From: Ricordea florida
Lineage: Eukaryota; Cnidaria; Anthozoa; Corallimorpharia; Ricordeidae
Direction: 5' to 3'
NCBI GenBank assembly: GCA_949710005.1
Contig: OX453273.1
Coordinates: 41,592,618 to 41,656,617 of the forward strand
DNA: 64,000 nt
Position numbers and translations under genes: made by a program. Positions 22,920 through 33,970 of this stretch are shown here, in pieces (positions within the stretch are counted from its first letter, which is position 1; every line of letters begins with the position of its first letter). The notes under the pieces were generated by a model. The model saw only the letters and a program-made list of their open reading frames with translations, was not told where the DNA came from and did no database searches.

Positions 22920-23723
22920 GAGTAATTTTTTTACTACTGAGAGAATACAAAAGGAAACTATTCCGGCTAGATCCATGAATGTTTTGGTAGTATTAATATT
23001 AGTCAATAAAACTTTATCGGTGTTTGCTGCAGTGCTCTTTTCGATCTCATAGGCAGAAGCAAATTTTTAAGAGCAAAACAAAAGGATTTTGAATTTCTAA
23101 AACAATTCGTTCAGTTTAATTTTATTGGACATATTATGTCTGTTAATGTTTAATAATCCATGCGTGCACATGGTCTTGCTTTTTTTGAAATCGTTTCAGT
23201 TATCCCATGTAGTTGTTGTTAACTATACAATAATACTCATGAAAAATACTCGATTCTGATTGGCTGAGAGCAGCACAGTTCACCAATGCAAAAAGTGTAA
23301 CACCAGTGCAAATTACACGTCGAAATTCTGGATTATGATTGGTTGAAAGATAAAAGGAGATTTTTCGCGGAAACTTTGAAAAACGTTTTTGTTGTCGAGT
23401 GAGAAAAGATGGCTACATTAAATCAAGAAAGGTTTACTCTACCCGAAATACAAATTCATCTAAGACATCACTAAACAGACCATTTCGCTGAGTTTATTAT
23501 TTTCTGACTCAACATATTTATTTCAAATGAGTAGATAAGTAAAAATGCCCACCGAGATTATTCTTGGGCTCGCGGGAGTTTTCAAGAACACAAAAGCAGT
23601 GCCTAGCCCAGAACTAAGCAACTAAGAACTAAGAACTAAGCAACGTTCCTGGTGATGGGGTTTTGACAGAATTCATTAGGTTTGACCAACCCTAACAGTG
23701 GCCTGTTTGATAATTTCTTTCAG
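22063..23723. other. Intron with fold-back repeats
   Basis: Contains a palindrome at 22521-22650 (AATCATACGG / CCGTATGATT, apex GTAGCTTCGGCTCG). It also has an inverted pair at 22822-22931 and 23237-23340 sharing TGTAATTTGCACTGGTG and CTCAGCCAATCAGAATCGAG. No further sushi exon was seen. Confidence 0.6.
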
Positions 23724-23897
23724 ACTGTCCCTCGCTACCCATATCACTACCCAATGGATACATCACGGGGAGCGGTTCAGTACAAGGATCTCAATACCGG
23801 TTTAGCTGTGAACAGGGATTCTCACTCAGTGGGGAGAACACAGTATATTGTACTGATAAGGGAACTTGGAGTGGAGCTGTACCAACTTGTGTGATAG
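23724..23897 (+). CDS. Sushi/CCP exon 6 of receptor gene
   Basis: 174-bp phase 1-1 exon, acceptor TTTCTTTCAG, donor GATAG|GTAACG. The domain starts DCPSLPISLPNG with four Cys and Trp (GTWSG). The sequence is clearly diverged from exons 1-5, so it is an older repeat. Confidence 0.85.
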
Positions 23898-26024
23898 GTA
23901 ACGCATACAGAACAGTGTAGAGACAACATGGCCAGTGAAGTAGTTATTCATTATCACAAGACATATCGCTAACATCGTGGCTTGCGTTTCTCGAATGCCA
24001 AAAAACTTCTCGGGTGTGAAACTGACTCGTAAAACTATTTAGAAAACATTCTTACGAAAAGACGCTTGCTGATTGGTTAGAATTCATGTTTCTATTACAC
24101 AATTAGATTATGAGCTCGAGATTGCTATCGCGTGATAGTCGACGAGGGCGCAGCCCTCGTCAACTATCACGCATAGAAATCGAGAGCGAATAATCTAATT
24201 GTTTTAATATAAATCTACTAGTCGTTCAAAACTTTGTCTTTTTTGGAACAGCCTCGACCAATAAACTGTCTAAATCTTCTTCACGGACACTTCGAAAACG
24301 TGAAGAAGCGGCCGCCATTACGCTACTCACTATCTATCACAGAATAGATAGTGGGTAGCGTAGCCAATCAGAGCGCGGCATTTGTGATAGAACGCTAGTA
24401 GACTTATACTAAAACTCGATAGAAACACAGAACTAGCACGAGCTGTTGACGTAATGATGACGCGACCAAGTTAACAAGTTCTTTTCCTTTTTCTCGTCTC
24501 GGTGTTTTCTTAAAAAAACAAAAAACATGTTCTTCGCGTTTCTATCGAGTTTTAGTATAAATCTACTAGGGTTCTATCACAAATGCCGCGCTCTGATTGG
24601 CTACGCTACTCACTATCTATTCTGTGATAGATTGTGAGTAGCGTAATGGCGGCCGCTTCTTCACGTTTTCGAAGTGTCCGTGAAGAAGATTTAGACAGTT
24701 TACTGGTCGAGGCTGTTCCTGAAAAGGCAAAGTTTTGAACGACTAGCAGACTTCTACTAAAACAATTAGATTGTTCGCTCTCGATTTCTATGCGTGATAG
24801 TTGACTCGGGCTGAGCCCTCGTCAACTATCACGCGATAGAAATCTCGAGCTCATAATCTAATTGTTTAATAGAAACACTCGTGAAAGTTTGGGAGAACTC
24901 GAAAAAGCTGTGGAAACACTCGCCTACGGCTCGTGTTCCCACAGCATTTCTCGTTTTCCCAAACTTCCACTCGTGTTTCTATAACTCGACAGAAGCACGG
25001 TACATGTTTTCTATGTCTTAAAGAAAGAACGTAGCTTCTTTTTCATCCTATTTTTCAAGAATTTTGCGAACTATGTACCTTCAGCTAGGCGACCAAGGAT
25101 AGGTTAGCCTGTAGCTAGCATAACCTCATAGTCCCCCGTTTCAATTACTGACGCGTACGCCATGTGATATTTTCATTTATGCACATTTGTCTTTGAATAA
25201 TATATTATTAGTATGCTGTTATCATTATCATCATCATTATTATCATCATCGCTATTACAGTCATCGTTATCATCATCATCATCATGACTATTATCATTAT
25301 TATTGTTATTTTATCATCATTATTCTGCAAAAAGAAAACCTAGGTTTGGTTTCTAAGCGTTTGATACTTCCAAAAACGTTAGGTAGGTAGAATGTTTCAT
25401 TCAACTTGCTTTCATCTCGATAAACGGAACACTCCATCTTTTAATTACTGAAAATGCTCTTACCGTTGTGGCCATAAACAGTTTTTGTGTGGATTACACG
25501 ACGTGTGTAGCCACATTTTGAAACGATCGGATTTATTTATTTATTTGTTGACGAGAGTCGAGCACCTGTCAGGTGATCTAGTAGGCTATACATGTACACA
25601 TTGCGGACCTATTTTTATTTCTATTATGGCACGCACCTACATCTACACATGAGTAAAAGATAAATCTCTATCTATTTACTCCTCGGCGGTAGTTATAGCA
25701 CTAAGGCTAGTAGGACCGAGCAAATGCGTAAAACAAATGATTCAACAGAAAATGAACAAGGTTGAATCCCGACTGGCTGGTGGTGAACCGCTTGGCTATT
25801 TACAAAGGTGGTTGAGGACGGTACTCGAACTCGGGTCCTCCAGGATTGCAAGTACATTGATTTAAGCGCTCTGCCACGCTGTCTCCATACATTCATTCCC
25901 TTCTTACGGCAGTTGTTAGTAAAACTCGATACTTTAATCCAACTGCTCCTCATATTGATCACCCACCCTATACATTATACTGTGCAGGTATTGAGATCGC
26001 AGACCTGTGCTTCTATTTCTGCAG
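23898..26024. other. Intron dominated by a 0.77-kb palindrome, a microsatellite and a SINE
   Basis: About 24100-24870 forms a near-palindrome. Its outer arms share AACAATTAGATT and its inner arms share TCTTCTTCACGGACACTTCG and the reverse. A fold-back of the 1-115 family is at 24888-24990, and an ATC-rich microsatellite is at about 25210-25320. No exon was found between these. Confidence 0.6.
25690..25895 (-). mobile_element. tRNA-derived SINE
   Basis: On the minus strand, GTGGCAGAGCGCTTAAATC resembles an A box region and GAGTTCGAGTACC a B box. This is followed by about 110 bp of non-tRNA tail toward 25690. The cloverleaf is imperfect, so it is a SINE and not a tRNA gene. Confidence 0.5.
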
Positions 26025-26198
26025 GTTGTCCACCACCTCCTTTATCATTATTGAACGGACGGGTCGTCGGTTCAGGCTCCACCTATGGTTCCCGCTATAA
26101 ATTCCAGTGCAACAGCGGTTATTCACTTGTTGGTTCAAAGGCTGTATTCTGTACGCGGGAGGGAACATGGAATGATACCATGCCAACGTGCCTCAAAG
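26025..26198 (+). CDS. Sushi/CCP exon 7 of receptor gene
   Basis: 174-bp phase 1-1 exon, acceptor TATTTCTGCAG, donor AAAG|GTAAAT. The domain starts GCPPPPLSLLNG, with Cys pattern and Trp (GTWND) intact. The open frame continues into the intron on both sides, but the splice sites and phase agree with its neighbours. Confidence 0.85.
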
Positions 26199-26486
26199 GT
26201 AAATACGCCGTGAAAAGTGCTCGTCGAATTGTCTTTCTATTCGAGTTGGGATTTTCAAATGTTAACTATAGATGCTACTTGTTATCAATCCTTAACATCA
26301 TCATCATCATTATCTTAAGTTTGTTTTTTCGGTTTGTGAAGCGATAGATTTTTTTCTATACTGAATTTTCGGTGGCCAATGTCTACTTTGATCGGAGTCA
26401 GAAATCTGAACGCTAACGTGTTTAATTAGAAATTAAAGGCATGTAGGCGCGCGAAAACGCTTTGCGTTCGTTAACCGCGTTTTCTT

Positions 26487-26640
26487 CCATCATTATCATC
26501 ATCATCATCATCATCATTATCATCATCATCATTATCATCATCATCACTGTTATCATCATCATCATCATTATCATCATCATCATTATCATCATCATTATTA
26601 TTATCATTATCTTCACGATCATCATCATCATTATCCCCCT
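26487..26640. repeat. ATC trinucleotide microsatellite
   Basis: About 150 bp of TCA/TTA-type repeats with few interruptions. Long polyisoleucine or polymethionine frames across it are artefacts. Confidence 0.95.
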
Positions 26641-26649
26641 CTTATAATT

Positions 26650-27480
26650 AATTAACAAATAAAGAAGCCTAAGCCGTGTATTACACTGTTATAAAACACG
26701 ATGAGCATTTCACTCGTGTTCTCAAATGTTCGGAGTGTTTTATCACAGTGTTAAGAAATAGAAAACATGTACCGTGTTTCTATCGAGTTATAGAAACACG
26801 AGTGAAAGTTTGGGAGAACGGGAAATGCTGTGGGAACACGAGCGCAGGCGAGTGTTTCCACAGCTTTTTCGAGTTCTCCCAAACTTTCACGAGTGTTTCT
26901 ATTAAACAATTAGATTATGAGCTCGAGATTTCTATCGCGTGATAGTTGACGAGGGCTCAGCCAGAGTCAGCTATCACGCAGAGAAATCGAGAGCGAATAA
27001 TCTAATTGTTTTAGTATAAATCTACTAGTCGATCAAAACTTTGTCTTTTCTGGAACAGCCTCGACCAGTAAACTGTCTAAATCTTCTTCACGGACACTTC
27101 GAAAATGTGAAGAAGCGGCCGCCATTACGCTACTCACTATCTATCACAGAATAGATAGTGGGTATCGTAGCCAATCAGAGCGCGGCATTTTTGTATAGAA
27201 CGCTAGTAGATTTATACTAAAGCTCGATAGAAACACGAAGAACATGTTTTCTATTTCTTTTAGAAAACACCGCGACGAAGAAAAGGAAAACAACTTTTTA
27301 ATTTTGTTGACCAAAATGTAAATTCTTTTTGGTCGCGTCATCATTACGTCAACAGCTCGTGCTAGTTCTGTGTTTCTATCGAGTTATAGAAACATGAATT
27401 CTAACCAATCAGCACGCGTATTTTCTTAGGACTGTTTTCTAAACTATGGTAAAACATCGGTTTTTGACCAATCAGAGCGT
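26650..27480. repeat. Cluster of fold-back MITEs in intron
   Basis: In order: a copy of the 10418-10600 palindrome family, a copy of the 1-115 fold-back (26800-26900), one arm of the 24100-24870 palindrome (26905-27230), and a copy of the 116-339 repeat (27235-27450). The families recur side by side, so they are either parts of one larger element or share a target preference. Confidence 0.6.
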
Positions 27481-28107
27481 GCGCAGGGTCCGATCTATAT
27501 TATAAAACTCGATAAAATCGTGCAGTCCAATTGAAATTAATGCTGTTATACATTGACCGTTTTTCAAGGTTGTTGAGTGAGACTCCGATGATATATGAAA
27601 AACGTGTTGGAATTCCTTGTGGAGTTTAAACTGTTCAATAGATGTAATATACCTCGCTCTTTGAGCAGTGTGCCGTGACAAGCACGCTATACATGTAATT
27701 CGAGTCTCTCACGAATAGAAAAACTTTGACTCCAGTGGAGTGTCAGTGTTGAATGCCTGAGGCGCTTTCATTTTAACACAACATGTCAAGCACAGGTGGA
27801 ATCCTGATACAAGTAGAAATTTAAAACTACAACCAAGTAGCAGTTTATTATGTTGTAGTCAAAAAGGATAAAACGTTTTTTACAAAAAGTTCTCTGAGAA
27901 TACTACGTCCTATTTTTCTTTCCAAAAAATAAAACCCAAGGACTGTTCCTTAAGTCCAATGACAGAGTATTCCGTAATGTCGTACTACAAACTTATAATT
28001 ATTACTCAAGACTCTATGGCATTCAATACGAAAAAAAATGTAAGGTGTAAGAATAGCAAGCAGTCATAATAACTTCTCAATGCTGTATTTTGATGATATC
28101 CTTCCAG

Positions 28108-28281
28108 AGTGCCCCGCGGTACCTTCAGTAATTGACAATGGATACGTTAATGGAAATGGCACATTACAAGGCTCTTATTACAGGTTCAGCTGTCAAGAAG
28201 GGTTTTCACTAAAAGGAGTAAACACAATCTACTGCGATGAGGACGGGAAATGGAACGGCTCGGTTCCTACTTGTGGAGAAG
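28108..28281 (+). CDS. Sushi/CCP exon 8 of receptor gene
   Basis: 174-bp phase 1-1 exon, acceptor ATCCTTCCAG, donor GAAG|GTACTG. The domain begins ECPAVPSVIDNG, has four Cys, the Trp and two NGT/NGS sequons, and ends in CGEG. It is the membrane-proximal domain, since the next exon encodes the transmembrane segment. Confidence 0.85.
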
Positions 28282-28342
28282 GTACTGCCATGGAGTTTGT
28301 TAATTCTTACTAGTTATAACGTTTAGTATAATTAACAACTAT

Positions 28343-28402
28343 TCACCGAAGTGGAGGTGGCTAGTGGTGGATATCCACCACTAGCCACCGATAGTGAGGT
28401 GA
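28343..28402. repeat. Short perfect hairpin in the last intron
   Basis: GGCTAGTGGTGGATATCC pairs with its complement around TATC, with weaker pairing outward. Function unknown. Confidence 0.6.
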
Positions 28403-29029
28403 ATACTTGTTTGAGTATATACTAAAACAGTGAGATACGTGTACACGAGAAAAAGAAAATGCCTTGGAAAATGGAGGACTTCTCAAATGACAATCCAATG
28501 CAGCGCAAAGCGCGGACCTTAACTATAATTGTGCGCTGTATAAGTAAAGTTATCGTTACTATTATCTCATTATCATCTTATCCAGAACACGCTTTCATTG
28601 AGGTACATTTTTTGAAAGCATGCTCTTGTACTAGTGGCGTTCGTGTTGGAATTATAAAATGTTATTAATTACCGTGAGCTGCTGGTTTCGACTATCTATA
28701 GGCAAGCATTTTGGAGCATCCTAGGTTTTGTGTTAGTTTGTGCACTTTTAGGAGGGTTTTCATTTAACTGTCTCTAACCCGAAACTAAAGGAATAACTGT
28801 ACATTTAGCCAATTACAATTGGTGCGTACAGTCCAATTACTGCACCAAACGAGAGCAGAGTATTTTTTTGGCTTAGAAAGTGACTTAGTGGCTTAGTGGC
28901 TTAGAAAGTGAATATGCTTTAGCTAATCACCTTTCACACCAACGCAAAACGGACGCAAAAGTTAAATCACTTTCGATCGAAAATTATAAAACGCTCTAAA
29001 AAAGCTGTTACATCATTTTATCTTAACAG

Positions 29030-29259
29030 TTGTTATAGAGGAAGAGGGAACAGCCTGGCACGTGTATGCCATATCTGGCGGAGGAGCCCTGGTATTCATC
29101 ATTATTGTTGCTAGCCTCGTCATCGTGTTGTTGAGACGGAGAAATTCAGGCCGCACAAAGAAACGTAAAGAAGAGAAAATGGAAATGAAACCAAAAAATT
29201 CTGAAGTGACTTATTCTATGCTCAAAAAGGGCGCCAATGCCCCGCCAACTGTAGTTTAA
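29030..29259 (+). CDS. Terminal exon: transmembrane segment and ITIM-like tail of the sushi receptor
   Basis: The acceptor TCTTAACAG joins in phase 1 to exon 8 and the frame ends at TAA (29257-29259). The exon encodes a short acidic stalk (VVIEEEG), a 20-24 residue hydrophobic helix (about AISGGGALVFIIIVASLVIV), a stop-transfer LLRRR, and a basic tail of about 40 residues. The tail contains EVTYSMLK: V-x-Y-x-x-L fits the ITIM consensus, and YSML also fits a YxxPhi endocytosis signal. The whole protein would be a type I membrane receptor with at least eight tandem sushi domains outside. Signal peptide and first exons were not found. No ortholog name is given. Confidence 0.8.
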
Positions 29260-30400
29260 GCTGACTCAGGAGCTCATCAATTGGAGCGTTTCTCTCCCTT
29301 ATTACATTTTAGGTCGGTAGTTTTGACAGACGTAGAAACGCTTTGTTCGCGGCACTTCACCTCATAACAGCTTCTAAAGTTATGCAATACTGTTTATAAC
29401 TATTGCAAAGGGTTGGTCAAGTTGGGGTTGGCTTTGTTACAAACACGTGTTTCGAAGACCTACCCACCTCTATGAAGACTGCTGACCTCCTTGTACACTG
29501 TGATGGCGTGCGTTATTGCTGAAAGGGGTGAATTATGGGATTGAGAAATGGCCTGTACAAAGGGACTGTGAGAAAATTAGATATTGAAGAGAGTTTTTTC
29601 CGCGCACTTCTCACTTGGCAGCTATATTGTTTTTGCCAAGCGTTGGGCTTCTGGCAGTCTGTTATATTGTCTGAGTTCCAAGTCATGAAAAGTCATGGCG
29701 GGGTTTTCAAAACCAAAATGTGAGTACCAGCTGATGCAAAAGAACTCCATGATGAAGGACAGTGATTTAACAAATTGATGTCAGTTTTTTATGCGTCTGT
29801 CCTCTTATTGATGATAAATTGCGTCATAACATTGTCAAAGTGTACAACAAACTGTGTCTGTACTCTTAATGATGATAAAAATTAGCCAATCAGCGCGCGA
29901 AAATTCGCTCAGTTATTGTAAAAAATGTGTGGTGAAAACACTGAACTACGAAATATACGGTCCATACTGGCTAGTTACATTGTATATAGCACAGGGTATG
30001 ATATGCCGCGGTCCAGTGGTGATAAACAGGCATTATATGCATAAGATTGATGCCCAAGGACCGATTCCTATAAAGTTGGTTTGCTCTTATCAAGGAGTAA
30101 TCAGTAACTAGTTAGAGCCTTGGGATTAACCCAAATCGGCTTTCGAGCAACCCACCCTAGTATAAGAACAATGTGGTGCTTATCATTAACATTATTATTT
30201 ATGAATAGATGATAAATTTCAGTTTATCAAATCTAAGGCCCACCAATGAATTTTCGAAAACTGTATACAGTATTGTAACTTAGAACATATTAAAACTGTA
30301 TGGTTGAGTGTGAACAATTAAAATAACAGAAAATAATTTTGTTCGACGTGAAAGAACGCATTCTTTATGTAGTTTTAAGCGAGATTCTTACGTACGGTAA
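29260..30400. other. 3' flank of the sushi gene
   Basis: Probably 3' UTR then intergenic DNA. A segment at about 29310-29600 is repeated, diverged, at 31585-31960 (TTTTGACAGACGT, GCAAAGGGTTG, CTGAAAGGG words) and partly at 33190-33330 (AAATGGCCTG, CTTGGCAGCTA). Short frames at 29535-29723 and 29854-30111 show no domain. Confidence 0.4.
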
Positions 30401-30404
30401 AACT

Positions 30405-31130
30405 TTTGTCGTTGTTCGTTGTTGTTGTTGTTGTTGTTGTTGTTGTTCGTCCATGGCGAGCGATGATGACCTCGACGAACACGCATATACTAGAAGACTG
30501 GATTTTGTGGGTCCTGAGAAGGCAAATGAGAACTATTCTGGCTTGGAATGACCTGCTACATTCTGGACAGACGAGAGGTGAGTCTACAGCTGTGGTTAGT
30601 GTGCTTGCAGCTCTGGACTTGCTCAGCTGTCGCTTCTGTTTGGCTTCCACAGTTCGCCTCTCTTCATGTGTGTGACAGCCCTAGTAGATAAGATTGCGCC
30701 ATGTTGGACGGTCTTCAGCATCCTTTTTCCATGTAGAGATGTCGTTGTTTAAGGACTTTAGGGAAGCTTTCAGTGTGTCCTTGAAGCGCTTCTTCCACCA
30801 ACTGAACGTTTACCATCAAAGAGTTTCACCTTAAAGCAGCTGTTTTGGTATGCGCTTGTCAGGCATGTGTGCAATGAGACCTGCCAATCGGACGTCTGCT
30901 CTCATCAGGAGCGTGTATACTGATGGCTGATTTGCTCAGGAGAGGACCTCAGTATCGGGCACTGCACCTTGTCATGCCACGTGATTTTTAGCATGCGACA
31001 CTTTTAGTCATGTGAAGTGGTTCACCTGTCTTGTATGTCTCTAGTAGACAGTCCATGACTCAGGCAAACATGAGTGTTGTTATCACCACAGCAGATCGGA
31101 GTAGACTTTGAGTTAGAAACTTTTATAATA
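30405..31130 (-). mobile_element. Degraded LINE 3' fragment
   Basis: Read on the minus strand, the segment encodes pieces typical of the C terminus of non-LTR retrotransposon ORF2: a KKRFKDTLKASLK stretch, DRPTWRNL, HEERRTVEAKQKRQ, then a CCHH-like finger CPECSRSFQARIVLICLLRTH. Stops interrupt it. The 3' end is an AAC trinucleotide tail (GTT on the plus strand, 30416-30446), which orients the element. Confidence 0.6.
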
Positions 31131-31354
31131 TAACAGAATGAAGATTCGCATGTGTGGCATCTCGTTCTGATCAATACTTGTGCTCTGGGTCAATCACATG
31201 GTCACTTGTCATTCAAATCATCAGTAATTCTCTATGGTATCCAAATTAATACACTTGGGACACCGACTTGTCTAACCCTCAGCGGGGGCAAAATGACATT
31301 GTCATGTCACGTAATCGACTAGTGTTCTTTGATCGTTCGGTCAAAGGTTGTTCT

Positions 31355-31391
31355 TCAGAGCAGCAGCAGCAACAACAACAACAACAACAAA
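31355..31391. repeat. CAG/CAA microsatellite
   Basis: CAGCAGCAGCAACAAC run. The polyglutamine it would encode in a 105-codon frame is not taken as a gene. Confidence 0.8.
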
Positions 31392-31584
31392 AAAAGAACT
31401 TCACAGGTTTTTACACCGAGGTAAAACCCTTGCCTTTTTTTTCTGTGTGTGGTATAAATATAACATTAACAATAACATATTTTATCTTTGACGCTGTGAT
31501 ATCAACCCTCTTGTTTCCGACATCAAACAACTGCGAACAAACAACAAACAATGAATCACAATTCCTCTGCCCTTTTATTTTTTG

Positions 31585-31965
31585 AGTCGGGCATTTTGAC
31601 AGACGTGGTTATTTTTAATAACGGGCTGCCCTCGACACTTCCAATTGTAACAGCTTCCATAGTTTTGTGATACTGCTTTAAAATTATTGCAAAGGGTTGA
31701 TCAAGCTGGAGTGATTTTGTCACTCCACCTCTGTAGCGTAGCGCGTAGCCAGGAATTTTTTTCAGGTACGCCAAAGTTGGATATTAATTGTCCGAGCAAT
31801 ATACTCCTACAAAATTTCAGGTACGCCATGGCGTATTGGCGTACAGGTAGCTACGCGCCTGTCTGTGAAGACCGCTAACCTCCTTGCAGTGTGCGATAAC
31901 GCGCGGAGATGCTGAAAGGGCGCTTATGGGATTGCAAACTGATTTTACTGAGAAATGGCCAAAGG
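31585..31965. repeat. Diverged duplicate of the sushi-gene 3' flank
   Basis: Shares ordered words with 29310-29560 and is interrupted by a fold-back at about 31733-31862 (GCGTAGCC / GGTAGCTACGC arms, TACGCCA repeats). It may mark a lost paralogous 3' end or an interspersed repeat. Confidence 0.45.
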
Positions 31966-32368
31966 TTCCGAGGCGTTTTGCGTGAATGAATTACTTATTT
32001 AACGTCTCACGGTGTTGTATGCCATTTTGAAAATTAACTGTGAACCATATCATCGCTGGCGCATAACACGTAGCCCGAACGTCTACCGAGACACGAAGTA
32101 CCGAGTAAGAATAAGGACAAGGGTGTAAACTTGTACCACGTGACTTGGTTCCCTGTGAACTGCATCACTCAGTGACGGAAGTGAATAAGACCGGAAAAGG
32201 AAGAGCGGCAGTCCGTTACTAATTCGAATGTCAAAACATCAGCTGTGGAGGGAGATTTAAAAATAATAACTGCTTCTTCCTTGAAAAGACCCGCTCCGTT
32301 GCGCGAAAGCAACCTGACGAGAAAAGATCGAAATTATCTAACAGAGAAAAACACGTCTTCGTTTCTAA

Positions 32369-32761
32369 ATGGTAAGATACCTGACCAGTTACTTTTTCAA
32401 GCGTGAGCCACAAAATACCGTGTTTGATTTTTCCCTGATCGAGCTTGACTATTTGACCTGCAGGCTTTCAATGAATTATCGAATAGACGAGCAAAACTTT
32501 ATTTCCTTACAAGAAATACTTTACTACTATGTAAATAACTGCTCCGAAAAGGAAAATTTTCCATTGCAGTTCAAAGAACTGGGGATTATTTTAAAAGAAA
32601 GTAGAACCCAGCGAAGAGTCAACGGTGACCTTATATGGCAGTACCCGCTTTTAAAATCCTCAAGTTTGGAAGGAGACAGTGTTAAATGGGAACACTTGTC
32701 AACTTTTACAAAAGAGTTCGATTGGCTTTTATCTAGCTCGAGCGACAATTTCTTTGAGTGA
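32369..32761 (+). CDS. Possible small gene or first exon, unknown product
   Basis: An open frame of 130 codons with unremarkable, non-repetitive codon use and a balanced protein (MVRYLTSYFFKRE start; LQEILYYYV and FPLQFKELGIILKE inside; Ser-rich end). The ATG is preceded by TTTCTAA. No domain is recognised, and there is no signal peptide or membrane segment. A long opposing frame (32527-32853) looks less protein-like. It could be a single-exon gene, or the first exon of the zinc-finger gene downstream (a donor such as AACG|GTGACC exists), or chance. I prefer real coding at modest confidence. Confidence 0.4.
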   Translation: MVRYLTSYFFKREPQNTVFDFSLIELDYLTCRLSMNYRIDEQNFISLQEILYYYVNNCSEKENFPLQFKELGIILKESRTQRRVNGDLIWQYPLLKSSSLEGDSVKWEHLSTFTKEFDWLLSSSSDNFFE

Positions 32762-33344
32762 ATAAAAGTCCAGTTACAAGATCTATGCGAAGGCAACAGA
32801 GTATTAATTGATTCATTCCTGTCATGATCACCATCTGTTGCGGTGCACAGCAAACCAAAGGGCTATCTCGAACCTGTAAATTTTGGTCGGCGAAAAATGA
32901 ATTTGAATGCGTTTTTATGCCGTTTTCCTACAGTATTTGGCAAATACATAAAAACTCAAGATCATTTTTGAAAAATCAAGCGATTTCATTCAATTCCATT
33001 TGAGTTTCAGGAATTGGAAAAACGCGGCCCCAAATTTGTTTCCTTTGTTTCCGTATTATGTACTGTAAACCGATCTTGTGAGCCCTCATGCACCAGCGAT
33101 GATATGGCTCGCGGTTGTTGATTTTTAAAATGGCGAACAACAAGGTGAGACGTTAAGGTAATTTATTCACGCGAAACTCCTCTGGACCCTGTGAAATGGC
33201 CTGCAAAAGGGGCCATGCAAGGGGAAATGAGCTCTTTCTTGCGCACACAGCATACTTGGCAGCTAAATCCCTTTTGCCAACATGTGTGAGCCTGATTGGC
33301 GAAAACACCCCCATTTCGTACGAAAGGTTTTTCTAAAAATAACT
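32762..33344. other. Intergenic, nothing recognised
   Basis: Mixed-composition DNA. Partial similarity to the 29540-29640 segment near 33190-33330. No gene or clear repeat boundary. Confidence 0.4.
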
Positions 33345-33510
33345 AGGTTTGTTCATGATAACTTAGTGGGACGTTAAAGAACCCAAACACTGATCGTAAA
33401 GAGTAGGGGACGTAATTCCCGGAGTTGTGGTCAGGGTTGGCGCTTCACATAGGGATAACCCCATTGCGCCTTTCCCCCTTGGACAGAATTGTACAAGAAA
33501 ATGTTGTATG
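33345..33510 (+). mobile_element. SINE tail fragment
   Basis: Matches the 3' part of the SINE at 33615-33970 (GATAACTTAGTGGGACGTTA, GAGTAGGGGACGTA, CACATAGGGATAACC, CCCCCTTGGACAGA). The tRNA-like head is missing. Confidence 0.65.
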
Positions 33511-33614
33511 TTATGTGTCAAAACGCCCGATCAACTATATAAAGGAGAGGAACGCTCCTAGAGATGGGCTTCTGCAATCCAAAACGTTTGGGAAAGATGG
33601 CTATTAACACCGCC

Positions 33615-33970
33615 AACCTGTTAGCTCAGTTGATAGATCACCGGACTACCGTGCGGGAGGTCGCGGGTTCAAACCCGGGACGGACCAACAGTCAGGGTCT
33701 TTAAATAACTGAGGAGAAAGTGCGGCCTTTTTAATGACATCTGTAAATGGTTAGACTTTCTAGTCTTCTCGGATGAGGACGATAAACCTTAGCCGGTCCC
33801 GTCTCACAACCCTTGTTCATGATAACTTAGTGGGACGTTAAAGAACTCCTACACTGATTGTAAAGAGTAGGGGACGTAGTTCCCGTTGTTGTGGTCTGGC
33901 CTTTGGGTTGGCGCTTCACATAGGGATAACCTCATTGTGCCTTTCCCCCTTGGACAGACTCGTCCGAGAA
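33615..33970 (+). mobile_element. tRNA-derived SINE
   Basis: The head resembles a tRNA: A box TAGCTCAGTTGATAGA and B box GGTTCAAACCC, 33620-33690. Its body contains TTTCTAGTCTTCTCGGATGAGGACG, and its tail is shared with 33345-33510. The cloverleaf acceptor does not pair well, so it is not called as a tRNA gene. A frame at 33908-34201 starts in the SINE tail. Confidence 0.65.

Noticed and set aside
26422-26658. Met/Ile-rich reading frames on both strands
   Set aside because: Pure translation of an ATC microsatellite.
31268-31585. 105-codon frame with polyglutamine
   Set aside because: Gln run comes from a CAG/CAA microsatellite; no homology or splice signal.
33618-33690. tRNA gene
   Set aside because: A and B boxes are present but the acceptor arms do not pair and a SINE body follows; a second tail fragment lies nearby.
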